DNA from: Vibrio lentus
Lineage (GTDB): Bacteria; Pseudomonadota; Gammaproteobacteria; Enterobacterales; Vibrionaceae
DNA: 64,000 nt
NCBI RefSeq assembly: GCF_030409755.1
Contig: NZ_JAUFQE010000002.1
Coordinates: 3,472,001 to 3,536,000, forward strand
Direction of reading: 5' to 3'
Shown here in pieces: positions 1 to 9,833 of the stretch (positions are counted from its first letter, which is position 1; each line of letters opens with the position of its first letter). Under the pieces are notes generated by a model. That model was not told where the DNA came from. It saw nothing but the letters and a program-made list of their open reading frames with translations, and ran no database searches. Position numbers and translations under genes: made by a program.

Positions 1-13
1 CAAAGGTAAAGAG

Positions 14-1822
14 ATGGCCAATTTAGATTTTCATATCGTAAAAAGACTTCGTGACCAGATTGCCCAAGGTGGCAACCGTACAGCTTTGAAGCACAAAGTA
101 GACAATGTATGGCAAGGTATTAGCTGGGAACAATTTGGACAGCAAATCGATACGCTTTCATTAGCATTGTTAGCTCAAGGATTGAGAGTTCAAGATAAGA
201 TCGGTATCTATTCCAATAATATGCCTCAGTGGACTGTGGCAGATTTTGCATCCTTACAAGCTCGTCTTGTGACAGTGCCGATTTACCCAACGAACACCGC
301 TGCACAGTCTTCTTACATTATCCAGAATGCGGATGTGAAGATCTTATTTGTTGGTGAGCAAGCTCAGTTTGATGCTGCTGTTAACATCTTCGAAGAGTGT
401 GAACAGCTTGAAATCATCGTCGCTATGTCTGCTGATATCGATACTCAAGAGCACAGTTTTGCTGTGTCTTGGCAAGATTTTATGGCGCGTGGGGCTGAAG
501 CTCAACAAGTTGAACTTGACGCTCGTCTCGCAGCTGCAAGCATGGATGATCTACTCACTCTCATCTATACCTCTGGTACTACAGGCCAGCCGAAAGGCGT
601 AATGCTTGATTACACTAATATTGGCTATCAACTAGAAGGCCACGATGAGCGTCTTAGCCTGACTAAAGACGATGTTTCACTGTGTTTCTTACCTTTATCA
701 CATGTATTTGAGCGCGCTTGGACTTTCTATGTCCTTTATAAAGGCGCAACCAACTGCTATCTGCAAGACACTATGCAAGTTCGTGATGCGTTGAGCGACG
801 TTAAACCAACGGTTATGTCTGCAGTTCCTCGCTTCTACGAGAAGATCTTCTCAGCGATTCACGAGAAGGTATCGAAAGCACCGTTTATCCGTAAAGTGCT
901 CTTTACTTGGGCAGTGAACATGGGGGCTAAGCTCTCTGTTTGTCACCAAGAAGGTCGTACACCATCGTTAATGTTGAAGAAGAGCCATGCGCTAGCCGAT
1001 AAGCTTGTGCTCTCTAAACTTCGAGCATTGCTAGGTGGCAACATTAACTTCATGCCATGTGGTGGCGCGAAGCTAGATGAAACCATTGGCCGCTTCTTCC
1101 ATGCTATTGGTATCAACGTAAAACTTGGCTACGGCATGACAGAAACAACGGCGACAGTATCATGCTGGGATGATCGTTGTTTTAACCCTGATTCTATTGG
1201 TATGTCGATGCCAGGCGCAGAAGTGAAAATTGGTGCGAAGAACGAGATTCTTGTTCGTGGCCCAATGGTGATGCGCGGTTACTACAAGATGCCAGAAGAG
1301 ACAGCGAAGACTTTTGATGAGCACGGCTTCCTGAAAACCGGCGATGCGGGTCATTTTGATGAAAATGGAAACCTGTTCATTACCGACCGTATCAAAGAGT
1401 TAATGAAAACCTCTGGCGGCAAGTACATTGCACCGCAAGTGGTGGAAGGCGCGATTGGTAAAGATCACTTTATCGAACAGATTGCTGTTATCGCTGATAC
1501 ACGCAAATTCGTTTCTGCGCTGATTGTTCCTTGTTATGACTCGCTAGAAGAGTATGCCAAAGAACTGAATATCAAGTATCACGACCGCGTTGAGCTTGTT
1601 AAGCATCACCAGATTGTCGAGATGCTAGAGAAGCGCGTGAATGACCTCCAGCAAGAGTTGGCTAAGTTTGAACAAGTGAAGAAATTCAAGTTGTTGCCAA
1701 AAGCATTTTCTATGGATGATGGCGAACTGACACCTACTCAAAAATTGCGTCGTAAAGTTATCAACGATAAGTATCAAGACGAAATCGAAGAAATGTACAA
1801 TGAAAAGCCTAAAGATAAGTAG
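14..1822 (+). CDS. Long-chain acyl-CoA synthetase (AMP-binding family)
   Basis: This 602-residue enzyme of the adenylate-forming (ANL) superfamily is predicted to activate a fatty acid with ATP and join it to coenzyme A. The phosphate-binding signature [12 protein letters not shown] lies near residue 190, followed by the adenylate-contact stretch GYGMTETTA near 370 and the hinge and C-terminal lid around [11 protein letters not shown] and [10 protein letters not shown]. It is longer than classical E. coli FadD (about 560) and has the architecture of the FAA1-like bacterial long-chain ligases, so I do not give it the fadD symbol. The start follows an AAAGAG ribosome site at the window edge. 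It stands alone, with a terminator directly after it. Confidence 0.88.
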   Translation: MANLDFHIVKRLRDQIAQGGNRTALKHKVDNVWQGISWEQFGQQIDTLSLALLAQGLRVQDKIGIYSNNMPQWTVADFASLQARLVTVPIYPTNTAAQSSYIIQNADVKILFVGEQAQFDAAVNIFEECEQLEIIVAMSADIDTQEHSFAVSWQDFMARGAEAQQVELDARLAAASMDDLLTLIYTSGTTGQPKGVMLDYTNIGYQLEGHDERLSLTKDDVSLCFLPLSHVFERAWTFYVLYKGATNCYLQDTMQVRDALSDVKPTVMSAVPRFYEKIFSAIHEKVSKAPFIRKVLFTWAVNMGAKLSVCHQEGRTPSLMLKKSHALADKLVLSKLRALLGGNINFMPCGGAKLDETIGRFFHAIGINVKLGYGMTETTATVSCWDDRCFNPDSIGMSMPGAEVKIGAKNEILVRGPMVMRGYYKMPEETAKTFDEHGFLKTGDAGHFDENGNLFITDRIKELMKTSGGKYIAPQVVEGAIGKDHFIEQIAVIADTRKFVSALIVPCYDSLEEYAKELNIKYHDRVELVKHHQIVEMLEKRVNDLQQELAKFEQVKKFKLLPKAFSMDDGELTPTQKLRRKVINDKYQDEIEEMYNEKPKDK

Positions 1823-1852
1823 TTTTCTGCTTAGATAAATTTTCAGTTGTTT

Positions 1853-1897
1853 AAAAATCCCCCTACGAATGTGATTGCATTTTTAGGGGGATTTTTT
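1853..1897 (+). terminator. Rho-independent terminator after the acyl-CoA synthetase
   Basis: A strong hairpin pairs ATCCCCCTA with TAGGGGGAT and is followed by a run of T, 30 bases after the stop codon. Confidence 0.9.
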
Positions 1898-2282
1898 ATG
1901 CCTACTGACACAGCACAATGTGCGAAAGCGCACATCAATAAGGGCGTAATTAATCGATAAACTGCGATTCATTTGAATATTTAGCTCTTTTTTTTAGGTG
2001 TTAACTAGTTTTTAAATCTAACTATTAGCTTTGTCTTGGGTTTTTTTTGATGCTTTCAGCTAATAGTTGGTTTTTTGACATGATTGTTGGATCTCTGGTG
2101 TTAGACCAGATGATAATAAAGCGTTAAAGTTGTTTCGTATTACTGTTTGTTGTTATCACGACAGACAGCCATAGCCGAAAAAGTGGAAGTATTTCGAATT
2201 AGGCTACGAATAAGCCCTAGACTATGTAAAACCAGCCCAACATGTTCACCAAATGTGATTGGAAACTGGTGAGGAGAGCAAT
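1898..2282 (+). promoter_or_regulatory. ilvI leader region with attenuator-like hairpin
   Basis: These 385 bases upstream of ilvI hold no convincing gene. At 2018-2030 and 2058-2070 a 13-bp stem (CTAACTATTAGCT with AGCTAATAGTTGG, one wobble pair) encloses a 27-base loop and is followed at once by TTTTTT (2071-2076), the shape of an intrinsic terminator about 205 bases before the ilvI start. I found no obvious leader peptide rich in Ile, Leu or Val, so classic ribosome-stalling attenuation is not shown. The region may instead respond to Lrp or a trans-acting factor, which is inference. Confidence 0.5.
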
Positions 2283-4022
2283 ATGACAACAAAACCTGAA
2301 ACAGCAATGTTATCCGGCGCTGAGATGGTGGTGCAGTCTCTAATTGAAGAGGGTGTAGAACAAATCTTTGGTTATCCAGGTGGTTCTGTACTTGATATCT
2401 ATGATGCCCTGCATGCTAAAACTGCTGAAATTAAACACGTATTAGTACGACACGAACAAGCCGCTACCCATATGGCAGATGGCTATACTCGTTCGACCGG
2501 TAAACCGGGTGTGGTACTTGTATGTTCTGGTCCGGGCGCGACCAATACCGTAACGGGTATTGCTACGGCGTACATGGACTCAATTCCAATGATTGTTATT
2601 TCTGGTAACGTACCAAATAGCTTGATTGGTAACGACGCCTTCCAAGAGTGTGATATCGTGGGTGTATCCCGTCCGATCGTTAAACACAGCTTCCTCGTTA
2701 AGAAAGCGGAAGATATCCCAGACGTTGTTAAAAAAGCATTCTATATTTCAACGACAGGACGTCCCGGTCCTGTGGTTATCGATCTGCCTAAAGATATTCT
2801 AAACCCACAAATCAAACTTCCTTATGAATACCCAGAAACAATAAAAATGCGTTCGTATAATCCAACGCTCACTGGGCATAAAGGACAGATCAAGAAGGCA
2901 TTGAAGGCACTTCTTGAAGCGAAAAAGCCGGTGCTTTACGTCGGTGGTGGTGCGGTTATTTCTGAGGCAGATAAGCCACTGTTAAAATTGGCAGAAGCAC
3001 TGAATTTACCAGTCGTAAGCACCCTAATGGGGCTTGGGGCTTTCCCGGGTACTCATAAAAACTCTTTGGGTATGTTGGGTATGCATGGTTTGTATGAAGC
3101 CAATATGGCGATGCACAATGCGGACTTGATCTTTGGTATTGGCGTACGTTTCGATGACCGTACCACCAATAACTTAGACAAGTACTGCCCTGATGCGAAG
3201 ATCATGCATATTGATATCGACCCATCTTCTATCTCTAAAAACGTAAAAGTGGATCTACCGATTGTAGGTTCAGCAGAGAAAGTACTAGAGAGCATGGTTA
3301 ACCTGCTTGTTGAGCAAGGCGGAACCAATGACGCGCAAGCGATGGAAAGCTGGTGGAGCGAAATCAAGCAATGGCAAGAACGTGATTGCTTAGCGTATGA
3401 CAAATCTTCTGAGCGCATTAAGCCACAACAAGTTATTGAAACACTTCATAAAGTAACCAATGGCGATGCCTATGTTGCTTCGGATGTTGGTCAGCACCAA
3501 ATGTTTGCTGCACTGTACTATCCGTTCGATAAACCACGCCGTTGGATTAACTCTGGTGGTTTAGGCACGATGGGCTTTGGTCTACCTGCAGGTATGGGCG
3601 TTAAGTTTGCTAAGCCAGATGAAGAAGTCGTTGTTGTAACGGGTGATGGCAGTATTCAGATGAATATCCAAGAGCTATCGACGGCGCTTCAATACAATAT
3701 TCCGGTTAAGATCATTAACCTGAACAACCGTTTCTTAGGAATGGTAAAACAGTGGCAAGACATTGTTTATCAAGGTCGTCACTCTAACTCATATATGGAC
3801 TCTGTTCCTGATTTCGCTGCGATTGCAGAGGCTTATGGCCACGTTGGCATGCGTATTTCATCTCCGGATGAATTGGAATCAGGCTTGGAAAAAGCATTAG
3901 CAATGAAAGACCGTCTGGTATTTGTCGACATCAGTGTTGATGACACCGAGCACGTATACCCAATGCAGATCAAAGGCGAGGGTATGGATAACATGTGGCT
4001 AAGCAAAACGGAGAGAACATAA
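2283..4022 (+). CDS. ilvI: Acetolactate synthase isozyme III, large subunit
   Basis: This is the catalytic subunit of the thiamine diphosphate enzyme that condenses pyruvate with pyruvate or 2-oxobutyrate, the first common step of valine, leucine and isoleucine synthesis. The N-terminal TPP domain shows [14 protein letters not shown] with the catalytic Glu in VRHEQAA, and the C-terminal domain has the Mg-TPP motif [16 protein letters not shown] start at ATG 2283 because GAGGAG lies just upstream. A TTG 24 bases earlier would extend the frame but has no ribosome site. The product is 579 residues, normal for the family. The stop is one base before ilvH, so the two are co-transcribed. Confidence 0.97.
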   Translation: MTTKPETAMLSGAEMVVQSLIEEGVEQIFGYPGGSVLDIYDALHAKTAEIKHVLVRHEQAATHMADGYTRSTGKPGVVLVCSGPGATNTVTGIATAYMDSIPMIVISGNVPNSLIGNDAFQECDIVGVSRPIVKHSFLVKKAEDIPDVVKKAFYISTTGRPGPVVIDLPKDILNPQIKLPYEYPETIKMRSYNPTLTGHKGQIKKALKALLEAKKPVLYVGGGAVISEADKPLLKLAEALNLPVVSTLMGLGAFPGTHKNSLGMLGMHGLYEANMAMHNADLIFGIGVRFDDRTTNNLDKYCPDAKIMHIDIDPSSISKNVKVDLPIVGSAEKVLESMVNLLVEQGGTNDAQAMESWWSEIKQWQERDCLAYDKSSERIKPQQVIETLHKVTNGDAYVASDVGQHQMFAALYYPFDKPRRWINSGGLGTMGFGLPAGMGVKFAKPDEEVVVVTGDGSIQMNIQELSTALQYNIPVKIINLNNRFLGMVKQWQDIVYQGRHSNSYMDSVPDFAAIAEAYGHVGMRISSPDELESGLEKALAMKDRLVFVDISVDDTEHVYPMQIKGEGMDNMWLSKTERT

Positions 4023-4023
4023 T

Positions 4024-4518
4024 ATGAGACACATCATTTCACTATTAATGGAAAACCAACCAGGCGCACTTTCTCGAGTGGTTGGCTTGTTTTCTCAGCG
4101 TGGCTACAACATCGAGTCTTTGAATGTATCTCCTACGGATGATCCAACGCTTTCTCGTCTTAATGTCACTACTAATTCAAGCGAAATGCAGCTTGAGCAG
4201 ATTCAGAAGCAGTTACACAAACTGATCGACGTACTTAAGGTACAAGAAGTGTCTGAGCTTGAGCATATCGAGCGTGAACTTCTGATGGTAAAAGTACGCG
4301 CTAGCGGCTTTGCTCGTGCCGAAGTGAAACGCACCGCGGATATTTTCCGTGGTCAGATCGTTGATGTAACGGCTTCGCAATACACGGTGCAAATGGCCGG
4401 TACTAGCGAGAAGCTTGATGCTTTCATTCAGGCATTGTCTGAGGTAACGGAAGTGCTTGAAGTGGCTCGAAGTGGTGTTGTTGGCATTGCTCGCGGTGAG
4501 CGTGCACTAAAAGCGTAA
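4024..4518 (+). CDS. ilvH: Acetolactate synthase isozyme III, regulatory subunit
   Basis: This 164-residue small subunit activates IlvI and makes it sensitive to valine. The N-terminal ACT domain (residues 1-75) has the conserved ENQPGALSRVVGLFSQRGYNI stretch in which valine binds, and the C-terminal half matches the ACT-like dimer domain of this family. It begins one base after the ilvI stop, within an AGAGAACATA ribosome site, and is followed by a terminator, so ilvIH is a two-gene operon. Confidence 0.97.
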   Translation: MRHIISLLMENQPGALSRVVGLFSQRGYNIESLNVSPTDDPTLSRLNVTTNSSEMQLEQIQKQLHKLIDVLKVQEVSELEHIERELLMVKVRASGFARAEVKRTADIFRGQIVDVTASQYTVQMAGTSEKLDAFIQALSEVTEVLEVARSGVVGIARGERALKA

Positions 4519-4544
4519 GCGATCGTTATTGGAAAAATAGTTTT

Positions 4545-4575
4545 AAAGCCGCTTTTTTAAGCGGCTTTTATTTTG
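4545..4575 (+). terminator. Terminator of ilvIH
   Basis: AAAGCCGCTT pairs with AAGCGGCTTT and a T-rich tail follows, 27 bases after the ilvH stop. Confidence 0.88.
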
Positions 4576-4631
4576 TTCATTATTTAGAGTGCTATAATCC
4601 CGCGCTTCACTTCCATTCACCTGAGTTAGCA

Positions 4632-6515
4632 ATGAGAAATAAAAAATCAATAATTACATTGCTGATTATCTCTATCACACTGTCTTCTGCTGTAGGTCTT
4701 TATTACCTACAACGCTATCAAGAAGTGAAACAGCAGAGCTTCGACTACTCAGCGAAACAAGCCGTTCATCAGTTAGTGTATGCCAAACGAGATTATGATC
4801 TTCTTAAGACCCAATTAGTCTCCGTGATGGGGCTGTTAAGTCACAGTCAAAGCTTGGTTGATTTTGCTTCTTCTCCATCTAACCAAACCAAAGATCTACT
4901 TGAAGAGGTTTGGCAGTCTGTCCTAGTGAACCAGAAATGGTATACGCAGATCCACCTGTTAGATATCGCGGGTAAAGAGCTGGTTCGCGTAAATTATTCC
5001 GCTGAAACAGGCTATATAACGATACCTCAAGAGCTTCAAGATAAGTCTGACTCTAGCTACTTCGAATATGCTCAAGAACTAGAAGCCGAGCAGATTGGCG
5101 GCTGGGGCATTGAACTTGAAACTGAGCATGGTGAGGTAATCTTGCCTTATATTCCGGTAATTCGTGTCTTTACTCCCGTAGAAACACCTGAAAAAAGAGT
5201 CGGCTATCTTGTTATAAATCTCGACGTATGGGGTTTATCGTCGCGTCTTAGTTATTCACCTGATAATGACCTTAAAGCAGAAGTGCTCAATGAAGCCGGT
5301 TATTATATCGCGAGTAACAACAGCGGTAAGCTATTCGGCGACTCTATTCCTGAACGAAAAGGCTTCAACCTAAAAAACATCGCACCGAAGACTTGGGATG
5401 CAATCTCCAATGAGCAGGCGGGACACGTTTTTGAGGATGGTAATTTGTTTGCGTTTAACACGGTTATGCTAGCGAACAATCAAAAGGTCCATTTGCTCAT
5501 TCAACTTAATGAAAAACAGCTTCTTGCTCGTGCAGAGCGCGATCTCAATGATCTTGCTCATGAAGAGATCATCGTCCTCTTTACTGTTTTGATCTTTGCC
5601 TTTCCGTTCGCTTATCTGGTAACTCACTATCGACGACGCAGCTTAGAAAGTAAATTAGCGCGAGCTGCATTGAATGGTATGTCAGCGGTGATGATCTCTG
5701 ATAAGCAACATCGTGCCATGATGATCAATAACGAGTTTGAAAACATAACGGGTTACAGTAAAAAGCAAGTCATTGGACAGAACGCCTTACAACTGCTTCT
5801 GGAAAATACCGAGCAGACACTCTCTAGTGATTCAATCTGGCAGCACCTAGAGCAAGAAGAAGTTTGGGAAGGGGAAGTGTTGTGTAAGAACAAACTTCGT
5901 ATTCCTTTTACTGCGATCATGCGAGTTCACGCGGTCAAAAACAACTCGGGCAAAATCAGTTACTACATTACGTCACTGGTCGACATCTCGGTGAGAAAAG
6001 AGCTTGAAGTCCGTTTACGAGTTCTAAGCGAGCGAGACTCTTTGAGCAACCTCTGGAACCGTCGCAAGTTCGAAGAGCAGCTCGCCTACTATTCTCGTTT
6101 AGTTGAGCGTTACCCTAACGAAGCGACGACTTGCTTGGCTTTGGTCGATATTGATAACTTCAAGCGAATTAATGACGAGCTTGGACATGATGAAGGCGAC
6201 CGTGTGATTGCTGGTGTTGCCAAGCTTTTGCAGGACAGCCTTCGCAGTACTGACTTTGTCGCTCGTGTTGGGGGAGAGGAGTTTGCGCTGCTGATGCCAC
6301 ACACCACTCTGCCTGAAGCAAAACGCGTTTTGGATCGTTTACGCATCGAGATAGAGCTCGCCGCGGGGACTAAAGTGACAGTAAGCGTCGGCTTTACGGA
6401 TTTAACCAGTAACAGTACTCGGTCGTACAAATGTGCCGATGTTGGGCTCTACGAATCCAAATCGTCAGGTCGCAATACAGTGTCTTTGTGCCCAAGTCAT
6501 GCTGATGTCGCTTAA
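4632..6515 (+). CDS. Membrane-bound diguanylate cyclase with PAS domain
   Basis: This 627-residue sensor is predicted to make cyclic di-GMP from two GTP. An N-terminal membrane segment (residues 7-26) and a second at about 310-332 bracket a periplasmic sensor region of roughly 280 residues. A PAS domain follows (around residues 345-450, with MISDKQHRAMMINNEF), then a GGDEF domain carrying the active-site signature GGEEF. An RSTD motif (RxxD inhibitory site) sits five residues before it, so product feedback inhibition is expected. No EAL domain is present. It stands alone downstream of ilvH. The ligand cannot be read from sequence. Confidence 0.9.
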   Translation: MRNKKSIITLLIISITLSSAVGLYYLQRYQEVKQQSFDYSAKQAVHQLVYAKRDYDLLKTQLVSVMGLLSHSQSLVDFASSPSNQTKDLLEEVWQSVLVNQKWYTQIHLLDIAGKELVRVNYSAETGYITIPQELQDKSDSSYFEYAQELEAEQIGGWGIELETEHGEVILPYIPVIRVFTPVETPEKRVGYLVINLDVWGLSSRLSYSPDNDLKAEVLNEAGYYIASNNSGKLFGDSIPERKGFNLKNIAPKTWDAISNEQAGHVFEDGNLFAFNTVMLANNQKVHLLIQLNEKQLLARAERDLNDLAHEEIIVLFTVLIFAFPFAYLVTHYRRRSLESKLARAALNGMSAVMISDKQHRAMMINNEFENITGYSKKQVIGQNALQLLLENTEQTLSSDSIWQHLEQEEVWEGEVLCKNKLRIPFTAIMRVHAVKNNSGKISYYITSLVDISVRKELEVRLRVLSERDSLSNLWNRRKFEEQLAYYSRLVERYPNEATTCLALVDIDNFKRINDELGHDEGDRVIAGVAKLLQDSLRSTDFVARVGGEEFALLMPHTTLPEAKRVLDRLRIEIELAAGTKVTVSVGFTDLTSNSTRSYKCADVGLYESKSSGRNTVSLCPSHADVA

Positions 6516-6927
6516 TTCTCTGTATTCAATCGTGTTTTGAATACGCATGAAACCTTCACTATTACTCTCCACTTATGCCTCTTCACTTATCTCAATTGAA
6601 CCATCAATCTTCCTAATCTCCGCATTGAATAATTCTGCAAATCTCACTTTGAAAAGATCTGTATCACAAACATTAGCTAGTTAGACTAAAGTCTAATGCT
6701 GGCGATAATTTGAGCTAAACTGAACAATAAGCAAATGGCTGTACTTCAGATTTCATCGTATCAAACGGTGCAATAAATAGAGTGTTTACCAGTAGTAGAA
6801 GGATGACACCGTTAACTTAATTCAGTGGATTAGATCGTTTTATCAATGAGTTGAAGCGTAGCAATCGAATTGATTTAGCTGGAGCAAGCATTTGGGGATC
6901 ATACTGTCGAGTGAAAAGAGGCGTAGT
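6516..6927. other. Gene-free stretch with a perfect 7-bp palindrome
   Basis: I see no gene in these 412 bases. At 6520-6545 a weak hairpin (GTATTCAA/TTGAATAC) without a T tract may end the diguanylate cyclase transcript. At 6681-6696 the sequence TTAGACTAAAGTCTAA is a perfect inverted repeat (TTAGACT/AGTCTAA) and could be an operator, though no regulator can be assigned. Confidence 0.4.
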
Positions 6928-7059
6928 ATGTTTGTCGATTTTTTAGTGAGGTTAACCATAGGCACATTAGTCATTCTTGGTTTTCAACTGAGTGCGTTGT
7001 ATTTTTTACCTATGGTTGTGCTGCTCAATACTCATCACAAAGAGTTTTTTGGGTGGTAG
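6928..7059 (+). CDS. Small predicted membrane protein (43 aa)
   Basis: This short frame runs from ATG to TAG and encodes 43 residues: a positively charged start (FVDFLVRLT), one long hydrophobic stretch (about residues 9-33) and a polar end (NTHHKEFFGW). AGAGG lies about 8 bases upstream of the start, and a terminator follows 20 bases after the stop, giving a complete miniature transcription unit. The shape fits a single-span inner-membrane small protein. I do not recognise a family, and chance cannot be excluded at this length. Confidence 0.5.
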   Translation: MFVDFLVRLTIGTLVILGFQLSALYFLPMVVLLNTHHKEFFGW

Positions 7060-7078
7060 TTCAGTCGTAATACTGGAA

Positions 7079-7110
7079 ATAAAAAACGGAGCCATTAGGC
7101 TCCGTTTTTA
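7079..7110. terminator. Bidirectional terminator
   Basis: AAAAACGGAGCC and GGCTCCGTTTTT form a hairpin with A and T runs on both sides. It lies between the small ORF on the plus strand and the GntR gene on the minus strand and can serve both. Confidence 0.9.
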
Positions 7111-7139
7111 TGTGGTTAGAATCTATCTTGGCTTGATGT

Positions 7140-7799
7140 TTATGCCGCTTCGATAACTTCTTCAATTCGTTTCATTGAGCTTAGTAGGTGTTGATCCAGC
7201 AGCTCTGTCGCTTGATCGACATTTTTAGCGAGTACTAGCTTCATGATCATTTCGTGTTCATCGATATTGAACAGATCGTCTGTCACTGTTTCAGCCGATA
7301 GAACTAGGAAACGATAACGCTTAACTTGGTTGATCAAGTCATCAAAGAATTTAAACATGTTCTCTGAATCCGCGCCTTCAAGTAGTGATACATGGAACTG
7401 TTGGTGACGTTCTTCCCACTCAGCGCAGTCAAACTCTTCTGCCACATATTGGATTTTAGACAGTTTATGGTAAGACGTCAGTACTTCTAATTCCCAGCTC
7501 TCATCGCCTGATGAAATGGCTTTTTTAAGCAAAACTGAAGAGACAACACGAAGGCTTTCGTATAAATCGTTAAGCTCTTTCTTTGATACCGGAGATACCC
7601 AGCAGCCTTTTTGTGGCTCTAGTTTTACGTACTTGCTCCAAGACAATTGTACCAAGGCTTCACGAATTGGCGATGCACCCACGTTGTATCTACTTTTTAG
7701 ATCAGCAACAACGAGTTTTTGGCCAGGGAGCAATTCACCATTCAGGATATCTTGGCGAATCATTTTCGATACTTTATCAGTGAGAGTAGGACTAGACAT
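7140..7799 (-). CDS. GntR-family transcriptional regulator, FCD subfamily
   Basis: This 219-residue DNA-binding regulator has the winged-helix motif of GntR proteins near the start (GQKLVVADLKSRYNVGASPI then REALVQLS) and an all-helical FCD effector domain from about residue 80 that probably binds a small carboxylate through a metal. I take ATG 7799 because GAGG is spaced correctly for it; an ATG 12 bases upstream sits inside that ribosome site. It is a single gene downstream of pykF on the same strand but separated from it by the pykF terminator. The ligand and targets are unknown. Confidence 0.82.
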   Translation of the reverse strand: MSSPTLTDKVSKMIRQDILNGELLPGQKLVVADLKSRYNVGASPIREALVQLSWSKYVKLEPQKGCWVSPVSKKELNDLYESLRVVSSVLLKKAISSGDESWELEVLTSYHKLSKIQYVAEEFDCAEWEERHQQFHVSLLEGADSENMFKFFDDLINQVKRYRFLVLSAETVTDDLFNIDEHEMIMKLVLAKNVDQATELLDQHLLSSMKRIEEVIEAA

Positions 7800-7937
7800 T
7801 ACAAACCTCATGTATATATTTGATTTCTAGTCTGCTAATCCGTCTCTTGGAAAGAGTCAATTGGAAGTTAACAGTACGTAGTTCTATTATGTATTGATAA
7901 TACAGCGTACTGAAAAGTTAGGCAAGATATTGTTTCA

Positions 7938-7966
7938 TAAAAAAAGAGGGCCGAAGCCCTCTTTTA
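7938..7966 (-). terminator. Terminator of pykF
   Basis: The stem GAGGGC/GCCCTC with a CGAA-type tetraloop and a T run on the minus strand lies 26 bases beyond the pykF stop. Confidence 0.9.
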
Positions 7967-7991
7967 TATTTTATTGCGTTGCTGTTCTCGA

Positions 7992-9404
7992 TTATAGAAC
8001 GTGAACAGACGCTGTGTTTGTAGTACCAGAAGCAACTAGAGCACCAGAAACCATAACTACGATGTCGCCTTTGTTACCTAGGCCAGATTGTAGAGCGATT
8101 TCTTTACCGTTGATGTAGAAAGCGTCTGTGTTCTCGATAGAGTCAACAAGAACTGGCTTAACACCTTTAGTAAGAACTAGCTGTGCAGCTGTCTTTTCGT
8201 TAGTTGTTAGAGCAAGGATGTTTGCAGTTGGGAAGTACTTACGTACTGAACGTGCAGACTTACCGCCTTCAGTTGCAACAACGATTAGAGGAGCAGCTAG
8301 CTTCTCTGCTGTGTCCACAGCGCCTTTACATACTGCTTCAGTGATGCGTAGACGTGGGCTGTCTAGACGAGAACCTAGTTCAGCTTTAAGAGCTGAATCA
8401 GTACGGTTCGCGATTTGAGCCATGATAGTAACAGCTTCAACTGGGTACTTACCTTTAGCAGTTTCACCAGAAAGCATTACTGCATCAGTACCATCCATGA
8501 TTGCGTTCGCAACGTCACCCGCTTCTGCGCGAGTTGGACGTGGGTTGCTGATCATAGAGTCAAGCATTTGAGTTGCAGTGATAACCATCTTACGTGCACG
8601 GTTGCACTTCTCGATCATCATTTTCTGAGCGAAGATTACTTCTTCAGCTGGGATTTCAACACCTAGGTCACCACGAGCAACCATGATGCCGTCAGAAGCT
8701 TCAAGGATTGAATCGAAGTTATCTACACCTTCTTGGTTTTCAATCTTAGAAATGATGTGGATGTTTTCGCCACCGTTAGCGTTTAGAAGCTCACGGATTT
8801 CTTTAACATCGTCTTCTTTACGGATGAAAGAAGCAGCTACGAAATCAACGCCTTGCTCACAACCAAACTTAAGGTCAGCTTTGTCTTTCTCAGAAAGAGC
8901 TGGAAGTTGAACAGAAACGCCAGGAAGGTTAACACCTTTGTTTTCGCCTAGAGCACCGTTGTTAAGAACTTTACACTTAACTTCAGTTTCTGTTGTTGCG
9001 ATAACTTCCATTTCGATTAGGCCGTCATCAACAAGGATAGTGTTACCTGCAGTTAGGTCTTTAGCGAAACCTAGGTAAGTTACTGCTACTACGTCTTTGT
9101 TACCAACAACTGTTGCGTCAGTTGTGAAAGTGAACTCTTGACCAGCTACTAGATCTACGTCGTTACCATCTTCAAGTTTGATAGTACGGATTTCAGGACC
9201 TTTAGTATCTAGAAGGATAGCAAGTTGCTCACCTTTGTTTTCCATTACTTTACGGAAGTTCGCGATACGAGTGCCGTGTTCTGCGAAATCACCGTGAGAG
9301 AAGTTAAGACGCATAACGTTCATGCCAGCATCTACTAGTTCAGTTAGCTTCTCTACAGATTCAGTTTTAGGGCCAATCGTACATACGATTTTGGTCTTTT
9401 TCAT
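7992..9404 (-). CDS. pykF: Pyruvate kinase I
   Basis: This 470-residue glycolytic enzyme converts phosphoenolpyruvate and ADP to pyruvate and ATP. The start [16 protein letters not shown] is typical, with the barrel motif MRLNFSHGD, the active-site lysine stretch [13 protein letters not shown] and the metal/substrate motif [12 protein letters not shown]. The C-terminal allosteric domain ends in TNTASVHVL. The length equals E. coli PykF. The strongly biased codon choice (GGT, CGT, AAC, TTC) agrees with high expression. The divergent DeoR regulator and glmS lie upstream, the same order as in V. cholerae. Confidence 0.97.
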   Translation of the reverse strand: MKKTKIVCTIGPKTESVEKLTELVDAGMNVMRLNFSHGDFAEHGTRIANFRKVMENKGEQLAILLDTKGPEIRTIKLEDGNDVDLVAGQEFTFTTDATVVGNKDVVAVTYLGFAKDLTAGNTILVDDGLIEMEVIATTETEVKCKVLNNGALGENKGVNLPGVSVQLPALSEKDKADLKFGCEQGVDFVAASFIRKEDDVKEIRELLNANGGENIHIISKIENQEGVDNFDSILEASDGIMVARGDLGVEIPAEEVIFAQKMMIEKCNRARKMVITATQMLDSMISNPRPTRAEAGDVANAIMDGTDAVMLSGETAKGKYPVEAVTIMAQIANRTDSALKAELGSRLDSPRLRITEAVCKGAVDTAEKLAAPLIVVATEGGKSARSVRKYFPTANILALTTNEKTAAQLVLTKGVKPVLVDSIENTDAFYINGKEIALQSGLGNKGDIVVMVSGALVASGTTNTASVHVL

Positions 9405-9833
9405 GGAAGGTACTCTCCGGTAAGTATTGTTACAATTTGAAATTTATTTAAGTTCTGAAGATTGGTCCGCTACATCAACATTTTGTGCCTGTTGTGTAAA
9501 AGCGCGGGACTTCCAATATGTCCTTCAGAGTTGTAAGTCTTTCATCAATTTTAGTCATTTTATGACTAAAAGATTTTGATTCAACGTCGGGTTTCTGTGA
9601 CTTATACCAATATATCAGGTGAAAGTTGCAGAAAAATAACGGTCAGTTTTGTAATTTTTTTTCTTTTCGGGTGCGGATTCTACCACCTAATGAGTTCAAT
9701 ATCACTGCTTAACAATTGTCTTAGGACAAGGTTTTATCGCTATTTATTAATTTTTTGGATCAAAATAAATGGACTAAATAGTTTCGTTGTAACTATAATA
9801 TGTTTCATATCGAAACTTTATGGCCTTTTCTAA
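9405..9833. promoter_or_regulatory. Divergent promoter region between pykF and the DeoR gene, with GTTTC/GAAAC repeats
   Basis: These 429 bases hold no supported gene. An open frame at 9576-9833 has no ribosome site and an implausible composition. Just before and across the regulator start, GTTTCG (9781), GTTTCAT (9802), ATCGAAAC (9809) and GTCGAAACGAAAC (9836) repeat with roughly 20-base spacing. DeoR-family proteins commonly bind such repeated short motifs and control themselves, so this is a likely autoregulatory operator; the assignment is inference. Confidence 0.45.

Noticed and set aside
9576..9833. 85-codon open frame upstream of the DeoR gene
   Set aside because: No ribosome site, composition of a T-rich promoter region, and overlap with the likely operator.
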